In this document: positions 32,529 through 43,787 of the stretch, one piece after another
Numbering within the stretch: the stretch's first letter is position 1
How the letters are laid out: each line of letters begins with the position of its first letter
Assembly (NCBI GenBank): GCA_031763025.1
Contig: JASSKH010000001.1
Span: forward strand, 6,567,024 to 6,631,023
Reading direction: 5' to 3'
Source of the DNA: Macrocystis pyrifera
Lineage: Eukaryota > Sar > Phaeophyceae > Laminariales > Laminariaceae
DNA length: 64,000 bases
Program-made: the position numbers and the translations under genes
The notes under the pieces: model-generated
The model's database searches: none
What the model was told of the DNA's origin: nothing
Seen by the model: only the letters and a program-made list of their open reading frames with translations

Positions 32529-34320
32529 ACGCTGCTGCTGCCAACGCTGCGGCGATTCATTGCAGCTTCTGCTGCTGCTAATGCTGTAGCTGCTTCTGCT
32601 GCTAATACTGCCGCAATATCCACTGAATGTTCGTATTTACTCGGATTACTGTTTTGATTGGTCGTTTTTGTACCCAAATGGTTCTTTTGATACGTGAAAA
32701 ATATTTTTGTCGTTTTGCTCCTGCATTTTGCGTACGTACTGCTTTTTCTCGTTTTAGGCTTGATTTTTTTCCTATCGTTGCTTTGCTGCTGCTTGCTGCT
32801 GCTGTGGTGCTGCTGCGTTGTTGCTGTACATCATGCTGCACTTGTGTGTGTACATATTTCTGTATCGTCACTGAATTTCCGTAGGTTTTGCGATCGCGGC
32901 ATACCAAGGTACATAGTTTTCTTGTTCCTTATTTTCATATCGTTGCTATGTTGCTGCTGCCAACGCGGATTATTGTTTTTGTTGGCCGTTTTTGTACCCA
33001 AACGTTTTTTTTTTTATACGTAAAAAAAATATTTTGGTCGTTTTGCTCCTGCATTTTGCGTACGAACTACTTTTTCTCGTATTTTAGCTTGGTTCTTTTC
33101 GTATTGTTGCTATGCTGCTGCTGCTGCGTTGTTGCCGTACAGCATGCGGGGGTGGGTCTATCTATAGTGAGGTACCAAAAATACTTTTCGGACGGACTCG
33201 GGGTACATACTTTTTTTCTTCCTTCTATTCATATCGTTGCTATGCTGCTGCTGCTGCTGCTGCTGCTAGTGGTGCCGCAATATTCACTGAATGTTCGTAC
33301 GTACTCGGATAATTGTGTTTATTGGTCGTTTTGTCGTTTTGTGGCGCTGCTGCGTTGTTCCCGTACACATCATGCTGGACATGATTTGTGTGCACTTGTG
33401 CGTGTGTACATATTTCTGTATCGTCAACGATTTTTTTTGTGGTGTTGCTGCGTTGTTGCCGTACATCATGCTGGACGTGATTCGTGTGTGTATTACACTC
33501 GTGTGTGTGTACATATTTCTGTATCGTCAATAATTACCGTACGTTTTGCGATTGCGGCCGACCAGGGTACGTAGTTTTTTTCTTCCTCCTTTTCATATCG
33601 TTGCTATGCTGCTGCTGCTGCAGCCAACGTTGCGGCGATCCGTTGCTGCTGCTGCTGCTAATGCTAATGCTAATAATAATGCTGCCGCAATATTCACTGG
33701 ATGTTCGCATGTACTCGGATTATTGTTTTTCTTGATCGTTTTTGTACCTAAATGGTCGTTTGGGTACCTGGAAAAAATATTTTTTGGTCATTTTGCTGCT
33801 GCATTTTGCGTACGTACTGCTTTTTCTCGTTTTGGGCTTCGTTCTTTCCATATAGCTGCTACGCTGTTGTGGTGCTGCTGCTGCGTTGTACATCATGCTG
33901 GCCATTTGTGTGCACATTTTTTTGTTTCGCCAATGAAATTCCGTAGTTTTTTTGCGGTCGCGGCATACCAGGGTACATACTTTGTTTCTTCTTTTTTATC
34001 ATATCTTTGCTATGCCGCTACTGCTGCCAACGCTGCGGCGATCCTGCTGCTTCTGCTGCTGCTAATGTTTCTAATGCTGCCGCAACCACTGCTCGAAGCC
34101 GTTGCGGCTGCTGCTGCTGCTGCTGCTGATACTGCTAATGCTGGCTCAATATCCACTGATTGTTCTTATGTATTCGGATTACTGTTTTTCTTGGTCGTTT
34201 TTGCACCCAAATGGTCGTTTTGGTACGTTAAAAAAATGTTTTGGCCGTTTTCCTGCTGCGTTTTACGCAAGTACTTGCTGCTTCTGCTGCTGCTGCTGCC
34301 GTCGTATAGCAAGCGATTAC
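32040..34320. repeat. Complex satellite, about four units, with embedded CTG microsatellites
   Basis: Two anchors repeat in alternation. Anchor 1 (ATATTTCTGTATCGTCAATG, then TTCCGTAGGTTTTGCGATCG) occurs near 32378, 32850, 33506 and 33912. Anchor 2 (ACCCAAATGGTCGTTTTGG, then GAAAAATATTTT) occurs near 32670, 32993, 33745 and 34203. Each unit also has CATTTTGCGTACGTACTGC, ATCGTTGCTATGCTGCTGCTG and CCAACGCTGCGGCGAT. Unit length varies (about 320-750 bp), partly through CTG copy number. Long Leu, Ala or Ser frames here come from the CTG runs and are not genes. Confidence 0.75.
32156..32246. repeat. (CTG)n microsatellite, about 30 units
   Basis: About 90 bp of uninterrupted CTG. Shorter runs of the same triplet lie at about 32481-32525, 33241-33268, 33607-33622 and 34109-34130, always at the same place in the satellite unit. 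It can read as poly-Leu, poly-Cys or poly-Ala on plus and poly-Ser, poly-Gln or poly-Ala on minus; no flanking frame supports translation. Confidence 0.95.
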
Positions 34321-34363
34321 GTACTGATGTTGTGCCGCTGTAGAACAGTACAAATAATGAACT

Positions 34364-34366
<3 letters not shown>

Positions 34367-34417
<51 letters not shown>
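34367..34417. repeat. Homopolymer of 51 C
   Basis: An unbroken C run directly right of the satellite. The minus strand is G51 and could form stacked quadruplexes. Shorter C or G runs lie at 6907-6917, 24112-24127, 44064-44082 and 52504-52520. The length in the true genome may differ, because such runs are hard to sequence. Confidence 0.9.
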
Positions 34418-34418
<1 letters not shown>

Positions 34419-35079
34419 CCATTTCCTGCACGCCACTCCCGCCCCGCGCACCCTGTTTACTTCGACCAGGTCGGTGGCAAGTGCTACAACTGCCCGCCTG
34501 ACGGACTCCACCATCAAAGACGGAGACGTCATCATCAAGCGCAAGAAGACTCCCTTCCATTTCGCCTGCTCCAGGGCTTCGCGGAATTCCGAAGCAGGAC
34601 GCCAAGCAGATTGTCTCCATCCAGGACGAATGAGAGGCAACAAATTGTTCCCACATTTCCAAAAATCACGACTATTTCTCCCTACACATACCCAACGGGT
34701 TCAACAGCGGACAGATCCACATTCTGGGCCTCCCGCCTCGTTACTACAGCAGCCTGGAAGACTATTTACATACCATGTCTCATCCAAACTCCTATGCTGG
34801 CTAAATCGAAATCGCGGCCCGCCCAGCAACTATACAACATTTCCATAACCGTTGTCGTTGCCGGCACTACTGCTTTCCCCTCTGTCCCGAAGCTTCCTTG
34901 AAACAACAGCCTGTATGTTGTATATCATCCACATGCCATGCACTACTCCACTCTCTCCCCGCACTGATGAAATATGTTATCCTTATTATTAGACGAATGT
35001 CATTCTTCTTACTCTTGCGTCACCCGATCTTACGTTTCACATTGCATTCACAAATAAACGCGATTATTACATCCTTCAC
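34418..35079. other. No gene confirmed
   Basis: A basic frame after the C run (34430-34620) has no recognised domain and begins as poly-Pro from the C run. Nothing else supportable. Confidence 0.35.
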
Positions 35080-35308
35080 CGTTTCTTACACAAATACATT
35101 TAGTTTGGTTGGTTTTGGGTATCGCCCCAATTGCAATATAACTGGCAATATAACTGCAATTGGCGTCATAACATTTAGTTTGGTTGGCTTTGGGCTATTA
35201 CCCCAATTGCAATATAACTGCAATTGGCGTCAAAGCCCAAAGCCAACCAAAACAAATTGGCGTCATAGCCCAAAGCCAACCAAACTAAATGTATTTGTAC
35301 AAGAAACG
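35080..35308. mobile_element. Foldback element with nested inverted repeats
   Basis: Outer arms: CGTTTCTTACACAAATACAT at the left (35080) and its near-complement ending AAGAAACG at 35308, continuing inward through TAGTTTGGTTGG-TTTGGG. Inside is a second copy of the arm (CATTTAGTTTGGTTGGCTTT near 35170) and repeated blocks CCCCAATTGCAATATAACTG and CAATTGGCGTCA. The whole 229 bp can fold into a long branched hairpin. It has no coding capacity. A MITE or foldback transposon is likely; no second copy was seen in the window. Confidence 0.65.
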
Positions 35309-37683
35309 ACGGAATACCCACTCCGAAGGAAAGCCTTGTATATATATATATATATATTTGTGTGTAATTGATGTTGCAGCGCTAAATACAATACTGTTGG
35401 CCAATGAAAAACGAAACATGTGAACGCGGAGGGATCTCCAGCAATCAGTCAGAAAGCTGACGACGCTCTCTTGGCCAAAGCAAAACATATCTGTTTTTCA
35501 TTACAACAAGTAAACGACAAATGGACAAGAGATCTCTGTACCGCGAAATAGCTGTTGTTGGCGAAATGAGAACTGAGGTGAATGCATGCTCTAGGGGGCA
35601 AGAGCTTGCCGCCGGCGTCCTACGGTATCCTCCCAGACCTGAAAAAAAAAACATTTTTTGTTGTGTGTTGTTACACATTCGACAGATTGACATATTTTCA
35701 ACTGCCGGTTTGTTATTTTTGCGAGTACCGAAACATACGATGAGGATCGCAAAATACAAATAAAGGCGAAAAGTAGAAAGTAATCAATTAACTGCTGCTG
35801 GGAAGACCTACGATAGTATGCAATTTTGGGTCATTCGTTTTGCGAGTACCGAAACATAAGCCCCACTCTCATGGTCTTACCTGATCGCCCATAAGGTTCT
35901 GGTCGTAAATATAATGACCGCTTGGTATTCATTTTAGTGTATATACGGTGCTTATGTTTACGCTCAGAGTAGTAATTTTTTGTCAAGTATCAAAGCATCC
36001 TGATTGGGTGCTCCCGTAAGGCTCCCATAACAGGTAAGGTTTGGTTGATCAGCAGCACCATACGCGCGGCGAGATCAGTATACGCGGCGCGATTTGACTG
36101 GCATGCTGCATGCTGCCGCCATCCTCTGCCGGTGAGCCTGAAGCAAGGCGCGGGTACGATACAACCTCGTATGCTTGCAGCAACTCAAAGGCGAATTGGC
36201 GCTGGGCAAGCTGCTGGTGGTGGAGGTACTTCTTCGCGTTGTGAGTATTCAGCTGTGGTGCTGGTGGGGATACAAAACCCGGGCGTGGCGGGATTAAAAC
36301 CCTGTTGTCAGCAGGGAGCGCTTCCAGATTCCGTGTGCAAAAGGGCCTGCACGGCAGAGGGGGAGGCTTCTATGTAGCAGGTGCGCGTGTATGTTATCAT
36401 GTTGTGTAACATGCTGCTTGTGTGCTCCCTGGCGATACGAATAATCTACCACCTACGAGTGTCGCCTGCTGGTACAGCAATTTTATACCTGGTACCTAAA
36501 AGAGTACTGCACCACAACTAAACTGTACCGTACGTACTATTAATACTGCTGTTGTATACTCGTACCTACCTACTGCTTGTCCGAGTACCACCGGAGTCCC
36601 TCCAGCAGATCTCTAAGACTGCTTGTGCCGTACGGGCTTCACGAGGGCATCTGCGCTCGTACCGTCTACCACAACAACAGCAGTTGCCTGAATTTTTTAC
36701 GCCTCCCGTACTGACTGCACGTATATGCTTGTACCAGTGTGCGCAGGAGAGGTACTGCACTGCTGTTTGACCAGGTACTGACTGTTGTAAGACAATGTTG
36801 CCTACGAGGGAGGCACCTGTTTGGTGCGTCACAACCCGCACGGCTGCCGTGTGCCGGTCGCAACCTGCGCAAGGATCCCTCCAGTAGGTGGCTGTCGCCT
36901 GCACCCCACGAGCTCTCTCTACACTTTACCTGCCATTACACAAGGCAGCAGCCGTGGTCTGCATTGTTTTTCTATGGTTGGGAGATGCGTTTTTATGGAG
37001 AAAGCGCAGAGGAATTCGAGGCGGTGGAGCAGGCCCTCCGCCACAAGGTCAGGATTCAAGACCATGTAGACATGAAAAACGAGTGGGGGTGTCATCGCTT
37101 CATTCACACGTACCGAAGGTTAGCTTCAACGGTATACGTGAAATTCACGTCGGGTGCGAGACTTGATCCCATTTAAGTTCGTCGAGTGCAGTGTTGCCGA
37201 GTGAATATACGGGCGTAACGTCGCAAGGAATTCGACTGGGTTTCCCGCCAAGTAAGTTGTCACTGTTCCGCACAACGTATGACTTTGTCATTGCTGTTTT
37301 GTCCTATTCTTGTTCGTTGCCACCTCGATCAGGATGATCCCGTCATCATGAGCACGATGAGATCTTCTTCTGAGCCATAATAGCATCGGCGGCCCATTTG
37401 GTGAGTCAATCTGGTTAAAGACCCAGCAATCTTTGCTGAGGGACGAAGCGAGGGAGGCTGCACGTCAAGACTGACTGACAGACTGACTGATTTCGATGAC
37501 CTGCCAATATAGTGTCCAGGCAAGGAAGTATTCTGCGGCTGACTTTCTAATGTATCAGCGTGCTTGCAGTACAAACGGTGTAGAAGAGTGTATATGCATC
37601 TGCTCATGCAGCAGGGAGGTTATATGGCCACTCTTGATCACCACGATCTTGATATTGCTGACGTAGGGAGTGGGGGGGTACTA
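35309..37683. other. No gene recognised
   Basis: A short word GCGAGTACCGAAACATA occurs twice (about 35719 and 35838). A frame at about 36985-37170 (EEFEAVEQALRHKVRIQDHV region) has protein-like composition but no known domain and no clear splice sites. Otherwise nothing recognisable. Confidence 0.35.
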
Positions 37684-37787
37684 TTACGGGGGACCATAGT
37701 AAATAGGACCAAATAGTGTGAGTAAAAACAGCGAAGTATATAGGTTTTGTGTGTACGGTAGGTCTTATTTAATATGTTCCCTCCTAA
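37684..37787. mobile_element. MITE copy 1, TIRs and TA target duplication
   Basis: 104 bp flanked by TA on both sides (37682-37683 and 37788-37789). The left end TTACGGGGGACCATAGTAAA pairs with the right end, which reads TTAGGAGGGAACATATTAAA on the other strand. The inner sequence is similar to copy 2 (40131-40235). No coding capacity. The TA duplication and size fit a Tc1/mariner-related MITE; the autonomous partner is not in the window. Confidence 0.75.
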
Positions 37788-37789
37788 TA

Positions 37790-40128
37790 AAGATCATGAA
37801 TGGTCGTAGTCGTACGACCATAGACCCTCGCATCCCTATCATGCATGGACGGAGCATAACTTTCAAGGGGGGGGGTATGAGCAGCTGGTACACAGGGCCA
37901 TGCAGGAATAGTTTGATCGAGTGCTGGAAAAGGTGCCACAGACTTAATCAGTGTTTTTGTTCCGACATCACACGCAATATTTGCTATCGCCTTCATAGGT
38001 TGTACTCGCCCGTGTGAAATAATCGTCTTCGTACTGTTGGGCATCGCGAAGTATCCGAACTGGATTTCATTAATATCTTACTGTGACCTTGGGGCCCAAT
38101 CCAGTTATCGTAGCAGGATGCCAAACGCGCGGGAGGTATTGGATGGCAAACGTGCGGGAGGCATTGAGGAATTACGTCACGATAGAATCAGCGCTACTAC
38201 GCAGTGCTGAAGCTTGATGCATACCCCTCGAGCAGGGCTCTTTCGCTTCCGATTTGTTCCAGTCGCCTGCCGCCTAGTAAAACATACCGGCCGCCCCTCC
38301 AAGCCCAGCACCACTGTAATGACGCTCGTCGTACCGACGGAGCTCTGTACAGTTTCCTAATCAGTCATTGAAGTGTACGATGTCGTCACCGATATGGAAG
38401 CGGAAAAATATTGCGGTCGTCTCGATAGTGAGCAACAAGGCCGGCCACCTTGAGGCGTACTGTTGAAATATCGAATTAAACCTATCTCGTGTTCTTCAGT
38501 TATGGGTGCTCGAGCGAGGCCATATACCGTTCTGGTAATGTATTTACAGTTTTTAGGCTAGCATGACACGTTCTACCCACATCCCGCGCCCCACGGGTGG
38601 TGACGCAGGCATCAGCAGGGAAGCGCTAAGGCCCGTTCGAGAGAAACATGAGCCCATCAGGACAAGCTGCGCGCTCCCGTGGATAGTGGAGGTCCTGCAG
38701 GCGCCACGCGTGGCAGAGTGAATCGACGACAACCTTCAGTTTAAACGGATAATATGCAGAACATCAAGCTGTTCGAGAGTCAGGGACACCAGAGTATTGC
38801 TATGAAGTCATCAATGACATCGGTGTTTTGGCACGTTTGCCCGCACGTCGTATCAACTGGGTATTATATAACAGTGGGGGCATAAAAATAACACCAGAAT
38901 CAGTTGTTTGGATCACAATGTGGCAGGGCACATTCACTGCTGTGCACCAGACGAGCGTTGCCGCGACTTGAGACAGTCGTCGGAGAAGAACGCCATTTGT
39001 AAATTCAGTCGCCGGTGCGAGTTGGATGCGCCCGAGACGAAATACATCAGGCGGGCTTCAATTCTGCCCGGTCGCACAAGCAATAGTAGTGTGTGTCAAG
39101 TGCAGGCAATTTGGACAGTACTACTCAGATCAAACTATATGATGTACGTCGCGTGCAGCGTGTGCATTGACTCCTTACGTTTCAAGCAGATATCATAGGT
39201 TTTAGATGACCTTAGTACCCCTTTGAGAACAAAATGATGATGGTGCTTTCTTGTGTTGCGCATTCTTCCAATCAACGTTTTCACGTGCCTTGGTTGTTTC
39301 GCACGAATTGTGGGTATACTCTCACGCAATTACACCCGACACTTTCGGTCGGTGCACAGCGTCCAAGAGCGGGGTGCGCCTGAGCTATATTACGTAAAAA
39401 AAATGTTTTTTGTTTGTATGCTACGGGGGGCTGTGGGAGCAGTGATCAACACAGACTGCTTCTGCGCGGTTCAACCAAACAGAATTCACGACTGCTACTG
39501 CTGTCGAGGGGCAAACCATTAGTTATGCGAAAACATTATACCACATTATGGGAAAAAGAAATCACTCGATGTTGTCAATATGTACCACGTACAAGAGAAG
39601 ATGCGCATCTTTGTGTTTCCATCTTACATAACCTTCCACCTGCACGTACCTGGTACTCGTTTATACTTGTTCATTCCACTCAGTCGGCATAACTAGGTAC
39701 GCTTAGGTTTGTAATACAGCAGCATAGATTGTGGTGCGAATCGAACCTGGGTTGTTTTTTTTCTTCTTTGGAGTGTGTTCGCTGCACACGCACGAAATTT
39801 TAAGAGCAGTGGCCAAAATAGGGTATACCCGACGCGTTTGTGACCAAAATCGGGCACCTTTCTATTTCAGTGACCGCGACGGCCTCAGGACGCCATTTCA
39901 TTGGCCATCGCCGGCCTCCACCATAGTATGCTGGCCACATTCGCGCCGGGTATGCTCGATTTTGGCTACTTGACCCCAAAGAGGTACCCGAGTATTGTAC
40001 CCTTCTACCCAAAAATTGCCAGACTAGTTGACCACAACGACTAATCACCTACATCGGGGTTCATGCCTCTATGCCTCTCGTCTCGGCGAAGACTGCATGG
40101 CAATAGCCATCTGCGTGATGTCCATAAT
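37790..40128. other. No gene recognised
   Basis: 2.3 kb with short overlapping frames only. At 39735-39752 the minus strand holds a box-B-like CAGGTTCGATTCG but no matching box A. Confidence 0.35.
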
Positions 40129-40130
40129 TA

Positions 40131-40235
40131 TTACAGGGGACCATAGTTAACGGGACCAAATATTGTTAGTAAAAATATTTAAACATATAGGTTTTTATGT
40201 ATGCCATAGGTCCTATTAACTATGGACCCCCGTAA
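40131..40235. mobile_element. MITE copy 2, TIRs and TA target duplication
   Basis: 105 bp between TA dinucleotides (40129-40130 and 40236-40237). The left arm TTACAGGGGACCATAGTTAA and right arm TTACGGGGGTCCATAGTTAA (other strand) pair over 27 bp with about four mismatches, extending to GGGACC/AGGACC. The middle shares AAATA-TGT-AGTAAAAA and TATAGGTTTT with copy 1. Confidence 0.8.
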
Positions 40236-40989
40236 TAGGTTTATTCTAGACTATTAGTTATTTCGCTCTCTCTCTGCTGCAGAGTGCTGTTTGTTGTACC
40301 GACCACACACAAACCACCGCTCTCCCTCCCTCCCTCTCATCTCTTCTCTCAGACCAAAGTTAGCACAGCGCTCTCTCTCCCCTTCCCCCGAACCAAAAGC
40401 AATCTTAGCACAGCAGTTAGTACGAGTAGGGGTAGTGACAGATCATGGACGATGCTTCCAACTTGGTGACATATACAGTGTTGATATCCAGACACAAAAA
40501 GTGGGCATTGTTGTTGTTTTCTTCACATTAAACCGTTCCTTCTACCCGCCGACACCCAGCACAACCACGTGGCGATTCTTCAATCTTAGAGGGATACAAA
40601 TTCTGTGGTTACAAAGCTACGCCACAGAAATACTACGTTGCCACGTATGCAATGCAATGCCATGTCATCATACTGCGTACGACAGGCACGACATATCCAT
40701 ACCATGACCTCGAGAAACGAAACGAAAAAAAGAGAAAAAACAAAACAAAAAAACAAAGAAGACAATTCGAAAGAGAAAAAGAAACATGAAGGAATATACA
40801 TATATATATATACATATGAAACCAACTATCGTGTCCCCTCCCGCAGGGGATCTGGCAGACACTTGAGAAAAACTAACTGGAAAAACAAATAAAAAGAAGA
40901 AAAACACCACTATTAATAGTCGTCGTCAACAGAGCAAGACTGAGAACCAAGGGAAAATAACAGGCAAACCAAACAAAGCACAAAGCATC

Positions 40990-41273
40990 TTTAGGTTGGT
41001 AGGCTGTTCAGGTATTTTGGTTCCCGCTCTGATCAAGGTACGGGCGAAGACTCAACCCAACCCCTGACTCTAACCCTAACCCTAACCCTGACCCCAAACC
41101 GCAGCCAAAACGGGCCAAAACTGGCCATAAACGCGGCTGCGCCGCGTTTGCATCGAACCAGGAAGTTTCTCAAATGCAGAGGACGATTCCGAAGTGCAGA
41201 CCGCGCTAAACAATTTTCAAGTCAAAAACACCCCTAAAGATCCCTTCTCCCAGATTGCTAAACCTACTCCCAC
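40990..41273. other. 284-bp insert with telomere-like repeats, flanked by 75-bp duplications
   Basis: The LINE-B UTR segment TAGTCGTCGTCAACAGAG...CACAAAGCATC occurs on both sides (40916-40989 and 41274-41350). The insert carries CTAACCCTAACCCTAACCCT at 41069-41088 (TTAGGG-type, about three and a half units) and an 8-bp palindrome AAACGCGG-CTGCG-CCGCGTTT (41129-41149). No coding sequence. The flanking duplications are too long for a usual transposon and suggest break repair or local duplication. Confidence 0.65.
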
Positions 41274-41724
41274 TAGTCGTCGTCAACAGAGTGAGGCGAC
41301 TGAGAACCAAGGGAAAATAACAGGCAAACCAAACGAAACACAAAGCATCCTCCAGGTAGCGGCAGCAGTTTATGGTACGAGTAGCACAGCCAGGGTCTCC
41401 CTGCTGGTCCGCCTGTTACCTTGCTACCCTGTCTGCCGCCTCCATCCAGTGTTCGTCAACTATGCCCGGCCTCTCGGCGTCATACAATACGAAACAAGCA
41501 AAGCAGGCTCGTCATCCACCGATGCCACACGACTCCTTCAGGAAGGCTTATCAAAGGGAGAAAGGAAGAGAAAGAAATGAAATGAAAATCACATAGGGTC
41601 AGCGCGAAAAAAAGAAAATAAAAATAAACAAAATAAACAAAAACAGAAGGAAAGACAAAGGAAGACCACGGTCGAACCAGCTGCACCAGTTGGTGGTACG
41701 AGTGGTACAGGCATGTTCTAGTTC

Positions 41725-42322
41725 CTAGTCTGCCCGGTACCTTGCTACCCTGTCTGTCATCTCCTTCCTACTTTCGTCCACTGCAGTTTCTCTTCTACTC
41801 CTGGTGCCCCCCCTCTCCGCATCCCCTTGGTCGGGTTTTCTGCTACTCTTGTTGCCCCCCCTCCCCCCATTCCCTTGGACACCACCCACGGCGGATGCGC
41901 GGCGCTGCCTACTCAGCTCAGCCTCAGCCTCGTGCCACCTCACCATGAACCGTTCGGCCGCTTCGAGGATCCCCCGGTACCACTTCCACCAGGTCTCGGG
42001 TTCTTTCCACCAGCCATCGTCCCGAACATTACCCGACTGGGTAATCGATCCTTGCTTTGCCGTGCCACCCCCCCCCCCCGCGAAGAAGAGACGCCGTTTA
42101 CGGATGGTCGTTTCGATGCTCTCGCAACGTGTCATCATGAGGGCCTTCGCGTACGAGAGGGTGATATGGTCAATACGAAGTCGGCGCTGGAAGCCACTGA
42201 CTCGCAACAGGACTTGGTGGTGAGCCGTTCGAAGCTTGACAAAGTGTTCGCTCTGAGGGTCCACGTTACACACCCCGTACAGAGGGGTCTTAATCACCTC
42301 GGCCTTCAGCATTCGGACTTCC
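41725..42322 (-). pseudogene. LINE-B C-terminal coding fragment
   Basis: Encodes from [11 protein letters not shown] through [64 protein letters not shown] to DRVARYRAD and stop. This is the region after the RT thumb, of unknown function. Here the Arg codon that is TGA at 26885 in the longest copy is intact. RT motifs are absent. Upstream codons of the open frame, to 42633, are G/C-run flank and not LINE. Confidence 0.75.
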
Positions 42323-42644
42323 GGCGGGGGGGGGCACGATGGTTTGTTTCTAATGTCTTTGTCTGGTTTTTTTGTTGTCCACTTCCACGAAAAAATGCTT
42401 GATATTAATTGAAGAAGCCGAAATGGTTGGGGGGGGGGCTGCCCTGGCCCGTCCCCCCCCAGCATGCGTACGCCTTCCTTACCCCTATATAAAATAGCTG
42501 GAGGGAAGAGAGAAACAGCGGGGGGGGGTCGCCTCGTCCCTTTTCGCTTGCTTACGCCTCCCCCCCCTCTACACAAACGAAACGCGGTCGACCTCCTTAC
42601 CGGTCGCGCTCCGCTAGTGGAACGCCTCCCCACACGCCTCTTCG

Positions 42645-43080
42645 CCGGGGACCCACCCCGGCTGCCAAACGATTATGAGTGTAGTGATTCCGTTTCAAAC
42701 GGCCCTTGCGATCGGGATTAAACCACTACTAATCGACCACTATGTGCCTGTGCTTTCGGGTGGTTCCGTTTCTAACGGCCCGTTCGTACCGGGAACCCAA
42801 CACGATGGCTAAGCGATTATGTGATGATTCCGTTTCTAACGGCCCGTTCGTACCGGCAACCCACCACGATTGCTAAACGATTATGTGATGATTCCGTTTC
42901 TAACGGCCCGTGCGATCGGGATTATGCCGCCACTCATTCGACTACCACTTACGCGTGCTTTCTGGTGGTTCCGTTTCTGACGGCCCGTGCGATCGGGAAC
43001 CCACCACGAAAACTAAACGATTAATATGTAATGATTCCCGTTTCAAACGGCCCGTGCCATCGGGATTAAGCCACTACTAA
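42645..43080. repeat. Array of six hairpin-forming repeats with two spacer types
   Basis: The core TTCCGTTTCTAACGGCCCGT starts at 42688, 42764, 42828, 42892, 42969 and 43035. CCGTT and AACGG pair within it, and CCCGTGCGATCGGG or CCCGTTCGTACCGGG forms a second small hairpin just after. Two spacers alternate: A (GAACCCACCACGATNGCTAA then ACGATTATGTGATGA) and B (ATTAAACCACTACTAATCGA then CCACTATGTG). The spacer before copy 1 is a diverged A; those after copies 1 to 6 are B, A, A, B, A, B. Period 64 with A, 76-77 with B. No open frame is kept. Confidence 0.85.
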
Positions 43081-43787
43081 TCAACCACTGTGTCTCCTTC
43101 CCCTCCGTTTGCCCATCCGCCGTGGAAATTTGTTGCGGGAGGGTGGGCGGGAAAAAAACAACTAGACGACTCCCTGACGTCCCTTGCCCGGTTCTATTCA
43201 GCTCGTGCAGGGCCTTGCCCGTCAGCTATCTATCCTGGATACTCGCTACACCGACGACCCCTCTTCACACCGCTCTACCGCTGCTTGCTCGTATCTGAAC
43301 TGCGTTGGTCTTCCTTCATCAATCATCCGGAACTTCTATTATTTTTCATTCTTACCCCCGTACTAAACATCCCTTGTTATTATATGGGAAACCCTCCGAA
43401 ACCGTCTCATTCCTTCACCGGTTTATCTTTTCTACCCGTTTCCCCCCAAACACCAGGTTGCCCCTACGACAACCTTCTTCATTTTTCTTTTTCGAAATGT
43501 CTTCTTTCTTAACACGGAATAATCCAAGAACTACCTAACCCCAGCCCACAACTCCGGAAACGTGTCTTGTGCCACATGAGTGGCCCGATTGCCCAGACCA
43601 GCCCCGACACTGAGCAGGGGGGGTAGGCAGGACAAAATCGCAAAACCCGTCCCCAACCCAGCCCAAGAAAAACAAGCCAGAGATATACCAAGCAGAAACA
43701 CCCCCACCCGAAGACTCGGAAAACATCAAGAAGTCGGAAACCACCCCCCTAAATCCAATGAAGTGACAACAAAAAGAAAAGGCAAAT
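43081..43787. other. No gene recognised
   Basis: Pyrimidine-rich to 43540, then mixed. No repeat shared with the rest of the window, no convincing frame. Confidence 0.4.

Larger units (their letters stand above)
40507..42322 (-). mobile_element. LINE-B copy, 5'-truncated, interrupted near its 3' UTR
   Basis: Minus orientation: tail with short (ACA)n at about 40507, tail core with ACATTAAACCG, purine/pyrimidine-rich UTR, then coding sequence up to the break near 42322 (at the [10 protein letters not shown] codons). The same UTR subfamily as insertion 1 at 24173. A separate 284-bp insert splits the UTR (see 40990-41273). Confidence 0.8.

Noticed and set aside
34102-34848. 248-codon frame with poly-Pro
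   Set aside because: The Pro run is the C51 homopolymer, and upstream codons are CTG satellite. A weak basic stretch after it is mentioned only as a possible exon.
36985-37172. Exon-like frame with EEFEAVEQALRHKVRIQDHV
   Set aside because: Protein-like composition, but no homologue recognised, no clear splice sites and no supporting neighbour.
39733-39755. tRNA gene on the minus strand
   Set aside because: Only a box-B-like CAGGTTCGATTCG is present; no box A or acceptor pairing.
42645-43080. CRISPR array
   Set aside because: Spacers are not unique but of two recurring types, the cores vary, the setting is eukaryotic and no cas genes are present.
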